DNA from: Clarkia xantiana subsp. parviflora
Taxonomy: Eukaryota; Streptophyta; Magnoliopsida; Myrtales; Onagraceae
Assembly (NCBI GenBank): GCA_036873135.1
Contig: JAPTYO010000007.1
Span: 56,220,383-56,284,382 of the forward strand
Direction of reading: 5' to 3'
Length of the DNA: 64,000 nucleotides
The position numbers and the translations under genes are program-made. Below are positions 59,763-64,000 of this stretch, in pieces. Within the stretch, counting starts at the first letter, position 1. Each line of letters opens with the position of its first letter. The notes under the pieces were generated by a model. It worked only from the letters and a program-made list of their open reading frames with translations, had not been told where the DNA came from and ran no database searches.

Positions 59763-60429
59763 TCACCATAGGATATGACCTACATATAACTCCACCAACG
59801 ATTCCAAAAGTTTGTTGCAGGGTGTTTCAGTAATTTCATCTCTTCTGCTGCAACCAACAAACTCAAATACAGGATCTGCAGCTCCAGTATGTGAGTAAGA
59901 GGGATGATCCTTGGACTTGGACTTCTTTGATTCCCCTGTTCCCACTGGAGTTGAAGTTGAAGCTCCTTTATACAGATTCAACTCCTTCTGTTCTTGCTGA
60001 ACTGAATATATAGTTCACAGTCATTATTGGTTGGTAAACAATCTCCAACTATGGCCATGAAGAAATCTCATCCATTCATGAAATGCAGCACAAGTCCGAT
60101 TAATTATAAGAAAGAAGAACAAAACTAGGCTATAAAACATAATTAGAAGAGATAATAAAATATAATAATAATAATAATAAAAGAAAAAACAGCACAGCAG
60201 CCAGCAATCCCCAACTATTTATGAACCCACAACAAAATTAACTCACAGTAATCAACGGAGTTAAACTCCAGAGAAGAAACAATTGACCTTTGGGTTAACA
60301 ATCGAAGGTGATGTTGCTTCCTTTAACGGCCAATTGAAGGTCTCTGAGAAGGCCGAATGGAAATCCGAGTCTGACTGGCATGAACGGCCAAAATAGTCAG
60401 TATCAGAAGAATCTTTACCGCATGGACAT
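59763..60429 (-). pseudogene. Two-exon small gene or gene remnant, unknown function
   Basis: On the minus strand an exon ending VNPK at 60288 is followed by a GT...AG intron (60287-59997) and an exon starting QEQKELNLYKG at 59996 and ending TAA at 59763-59765; the two join in phase. The protein is Ser-rich and acidic (GKDSSDTDYFGRSCQSDSDF), then KSKSKDHPSYSHTG and a conserved-looking end (FVGCSRRDEITETPCNKLLE, SLVELYVGHILW). ATGs at 60429 and 60423 are one base out of frame with exon 1, so either a frameshift has killed the start or an upstream exon is missing. The Copia LTR lies just upstream. I do not recognise the family. Confidence 0.45.
59997..60287 (-). other. Candidate intron of the 59763-60429 gene
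   Basis: Bounded by GTCAATTG and TATTCAGTTCAG on the minus strand. Holds a (TAA)n tract near 60161-60181. Confidence 0.45.
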
Positions 60430-60500
60430 CAAAATTCGAACTTTCCTAGCTCTCTCGGATTCCCTCCCTCTATTTGGCTGACCGCTTTGATGGACAGTGG

Positions 60501-62132
60501 TGTTAAATGTCAATCTGGGCTGGTGTTTGTGTAGACTTAGGCTGGTTGTTTTTTTGGTTGTGTTAATTATATTAATGGGCTTGGTTCGGCCCATTTCGAG
60601 TATGTTTAAATTATTGGTTGTGTAGTGCAGTTGGATGGGTTCAAATGTTAGCTTGTTGGCAATTGAGGACCATTTAATCAATATACAAAACCTAGGGGAC
60701 CCTGATGCTATTTAGCTCGGGACACCGCCCTATTTAAGGTGAGAAGATTTGGTTTACAACCTAATCTTCGATGAACCGCAAATCAGTCTAAATTTCCTTC
60801 CTCTCTGCCAAATCAAAGCTAGGGTTTGTACCAATCCTCCAGATTTTACATGGTATCAGAGCTGATGGACGAATTCCGTTCGTCTGTTCGTCAATCTTGA
60901 TCGTTCCGCTGTTTTTCTCCGACGTGTTCGTTGTCTCGATGAGCGCGTCGTTTCGTCTTCTCGACGACGATTCGTGTTTTTCCGATTCGTCTTTTCGCTG
61001 TTCAAGACTCTCCTCGGATTCTTCTCGTGTCGATCTGCTTCTCCTCTTGCAGTATCAGACATATCTCCTGTTCCTGATTTCTTGTATTGATGGCGGAAGA
61101 AATTAAGGAGTCTCCTAATTCGAAGATGGCAGCTATGCATGCAACCGAAAAAGAAGACTCCCTGTCTGTGATGAAGATTGATTCGAGGCATCCGCTTTAC
61201 TTACACTCCAGTGATCATCCTGGTTCGTATTCGAGTTCTCACACTCTTACTGGCATTGATGATTATCCTATGTGGAGTCGTGCCTTGAGATTTGCTCTAG
61301 TCGGTAGGAATAAACATGGCTTTGTCACTGGAACTTGTTTGCGTGAACATTATACTGCTCCTCTTGATGAATTGTGGGACCAGTGCGATGCTGTTTTTGG
61401 TTGGATTATGAAATCTGTCTCGAAAGAGATAGGGAGAACCATCATGTATACAGAGAACTCTCACCTTGCCTGGAAAGATTTAAAGCAACGCTTTGATAAA
61501 CAGAATGGATCCAGAACTTACCAGCTACATAGGGAGATTATATTGACTAGGCAGGGTCTGGATTCCATCTCTGCCTTTTTCACTAAACTAAGAGTTTTAT
61601 GGGCCGAATTCGATGCTGTTTGTGCACTACCTTACATTGACCATGAAGCCTTTGCCAAACATGTGACTCATAAGGAGAATTTGTGACTTTTCCAATTCTT
61701 GATGGGGCTAAATGAAAATTACTCATCCATAAGGGGCAATCTGTTGCTTTGGGACCCCTTGCCCACTGTGAATCAAGCTTACAATCTTTTAATCCAAGAT
61801 GAAAGCCAAAGGGATGTTACATCTTCTATTGCAGCTTCTGTTGACTTTTCCTCTGTTAACGTTGCTGGAACCACTGAGAAGCCCAAGGGAAACCCAAATA
61901 TTGAGTGCTCTTTTTGTCATAAGAAGGGCCACCCTGTGGAACGTTGTTATGCAAAGGGTTGCAATTTCTGCAAGAAAAAGGGTCATGTTAAGGAAAATTG
62001 CTTTAAACTGAGAGACCAAACCCTTAAAGGGAAGAATGGAGCACCCAAGGTCAACATTGCCTCATCTGCAAAGGGTGATGGGGGTCCTTCTATTCAATCA
62101 TCTGCATCTGAAGCCTCAGAAAGGGTAGTCAC
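60501..62132 (+). mobile_element. 5' part of a third Ty1/copia element
   Basis: A primer site TGGTATCAGAGC at 60851-60862 follows an LTR ending ATTTTACA at 60850. The LTR start is inferred at TGTTAAATG (60501), giving about 350 bp; there is no second LTR to confirm it. A gag frame follows. The element is interrupted at 62133 by another LTR and leaves the window. Confidence 0.75.
61090..62132 (+). pseudogene. Copia gag with one premature stop, interrupted by an LTR
   Basis: ATG at 61090 (MAEEIKESPNSKM). The N-terminal gag domain has HPLYLHSSDHPGS, LTGIDDYPMWSRALRFAL and AWKDLKQRFDKQNGSRTYQL. TGA at 61684-61686 stops it, yet the same frame continues at once with LFQFLMGLNENYSSIRGN. Two CCHC-like zinc knuckles follow (CSFCHKKGHPVERC; CNFCKKKGHVKENC). 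At 62133 the frame runs into the LTR terminus TGTCGGACC. In a live element this protein would package the RNA. The low number of lesions suggests a younger copy than the other Copia elements here. Confidence 0.88.
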
Positions 62133-62637
62133 TGTCGGACCTAAAAATCTTACCTACGGCGATTACGTTTTGAAAACGTGGATTTTTTAAGAGAGTCACC
62201 ACTAGTTAATAAAGGCTAACTAGAATCCTAAATTACCTAAACGAATAACGAATTAAACGCTAGGTCTAAAATCGGTCTACGATCAGGAATTTCGGATTCG
62301 GGGGTCCTATTACGAAATTAAAACACATAGAATTAATTTCGCCATTTCTGTACTCTATTCACTTAAATTGTCAATTACGTCTACTAAACATATTTTATTT
62401 ATAAACTGTAATAAATAAAAATGCTAAAATAAAGACCAAATTACATCACCAAGAAATTATCAATTGTAAACCAATTTTACGAAAATAAAACTATGATTTA
62501 AACAAAGCTTAGAAAAGCCAATGATTATTAGATACGATTAAATCATGACACAATATGCAAGATACATAAACAATTTAAACACCTACAGGCTACAGTACAT
62601 AACCTAACTACGGCTCTAATTCTACAATATACATTTA

Positions 62638-62688
<51 letters not shown>

Positions 62689-63624
62689 TAATGTCAAAGA
62701 GGTTAACCTGAAGAGAGAGGGTGTACGGAGACGAAGCAATCTCTAAATTTGAAAACCGGAAGTCAACCGGAGAAGATGGTGGCCAGGTTTTCTCGTCAAG
62801 TCGAGGGTGGTGAAGGGCAGCAGTCTTGGGCAAGTGGATACGGTGGTCGGAGAAGCTCGTGGACAAAGAACGAAGGTCGACAGAAGCAGGCTCGTGGAGC
62901 GATGGTGGATCTGAACCAGATTCGAGGAAGCAGGGAGCGTGTCGCAGCATAATTGGTTCCGATCGGTGGTGGGCAATCTCATGGTGGCACGGCCAACTGT
63001 CCCAGGAGTTCTCCAAACAGGGTCAGGGCTTTTGGGAGGTCGATTCTCAAATCATCTTGCACAGCAGCGAGACCGACGATGGGAACCAGCAGCAATGTGG
63101 CACATCGGGCGAGCATCCAGTGAAGACTTCGACGAGTGGAGGGCAGGTATGGCGACTCCAGCGAGAGGCTCGGGTTGGTGGATCTAGACGGGGAAGGCTG
63201 CTTGGCAAGAGATGAGCGAAGGACGATGAAAAAAATAAACTTAGAGAGAGAGAGAGAGAGAGAGAGAGAAGCTCCGGTGCTAGATGGGTAGAGGATTGAT
63301 GATCATCGGCAGCGAGGACCCGAGGCGTGGATGGTACAATCAGGCTCTATGCGGAATCGTGGCGCCCGAGACTGGACTGGATCGCTGGACCTGGGATGAA
63401 GCTACGGAACCTGGCCTAACGGAGGCGGATCGAGGTCGAATGAATGGAGGTCGTCGTGGCACAGTCGGGACGCGAAGAACGAGAGCGGCAGCAAGGACTG
63501 ATCCGAAACGGCGAGGGCAATATGGACGATTGAGTGGACTGGGTCGTTACTTAGATGGGGATGATGACGAAGAAGATGGACAATGTCCTGTACCTTAAAA
63601 GAAAACAATAGAGGAGATGATGGG
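62133..63624 (-). repeat. LTR of the non-coding Tat-related family, partial
   Basis: It starts TGTCGGACCTAAAAATCTTACC and matches the first ~300 bases of the LTR at 42786. It then shows an (AAT)n tract (62639-62688), a GC-rich island (about 62745-63600) unlike the one at 43420-43735, and a (GA)n tract (63243-63269). The inner terminus is not seen because a gypsy LTR begins at 63625. Open frames in the island are not considered genes. Confidence 0.75.
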
Positions 63625-64000
63625 TGTTGGATCACGATGGAACTCCGGTACGGATCTTGACGGCAATCCTAGCTCCTTTGCTCCACGCAGTCTTGCAAGA
63701 GGGGATAAACCGGGCGGTGACCCAGAATCCCTCTCCGATGCTTAAATGAGTACTTCGTCTGACTGACAAGTAACAGATATCAAAGTGTATTCAACTCAAC
63801 GTAAGTGATCTGAGGTGACCTCCTGCCTTTTTATAGGCAAAGAGATGCCTCAGGTACCTGGTGAACCGTTAGGGGTGGTTAGCCCGTATCCCGCTTATCT
63901 CGTACGTGATCTCGCGTATCTTAGCCATGCCCCGCGTATCTCGGCCACGATCCGTGTATCTTAACCACGTTCCGTATATCTCGGCCACGCCCCGCATATC
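63625..64000. repeat. Start of a gypsy LTR, cut by the window end
   Basis: TGTTGGATCACGATGGAACTCC matches the start of the LTRs at 10976 and 21117, and later words also match (GGGCGGTGACCCAGAATCCC). The last ~100 bases contain CGTATCTCGGCCACG-type tandem copies expanded relative to the other LTRs. Confidence 0.85.

Noticed and set aside
62543..63635. Several frames of 67-157 codons on both strands near the window end
   Set aside because: They lie in an LTR island rich in CG and simple repeats ((AAT)n, (GA)n), with no conserved motifs.

Overview
This window is plant nuclear DNA, most likely from a eudicot. The evidence is a 14-exon gene with GT-AG introns encoding a plant-type transmembrane RING protein, Ty1/copia and Ty3/gypsy LTR retrotransposons with plant-type tRNA primer sites, and CACTA, Mutator-like (MULE), Helitron and foldback elements. 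The species cannot be named from sequence alone. Most of the 64 kb is transposon. Only two host genes look convincing (2053-2535 minus; 52728-58007 plus), and a third locus (59763-60429 minus) may be a small gene or a gene remnant.

Layout. 1-1395: truncated 3' end of a Copia element. 2053-2535: single-exon small membrane-anchored protein gene. 3631-6944: non-autonomous Helitron on the minus strand. 7806-22436: one LTR of about 0.8 kb, split by a CACTA element (7882-10845, TSD GGT) and by a 10.85-kb Tat-type gypsy element on the minus strand (10976-21827, TSD GAGAG). That gypsy element carries a degenerate gag-pol with two RNase H domains and, on the opposite strand, a spliced extra gene with its own TATA box. 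22830-23349: SINE-like and CACTA-like debris. 23510-31601: composite minus-strand Copia remnants. 31602-33795: MULE transposase remnant (minus). 33801-51186: plus-strand Copia element with TSD GAACA that split the MULE reading frame; its first codons lie at 51187-51222. Inside this Copia lies a 9-kb minus-strand element with no coding capacity (35222-44214), filled with satellites.

51231-52525: tandem and GGTCCGG-rich repeats leading to the RING gene (52728-58007). 58920-59527: foldback MITE with a 9-bp TSD. 59763-60429: possible two-exon gene. 60501-62132: 5' end of another Copia element, whose gag is interrupted at 62133 by an LTR of the same family as the 9-kb non-coding element. That LTR is in turn interrupted at 63625 by an LTR of the gypsy family seen at 10976-21827.

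The transposon genes do not work together as a system. Almost all are dead, with stops, frameshifts and lost domains, and they record a nested order of insertion. The best functional candidates are the intact RING-membrane gene, the small 160-aa gene, and the antisense gene architecture inside the gypsy element.
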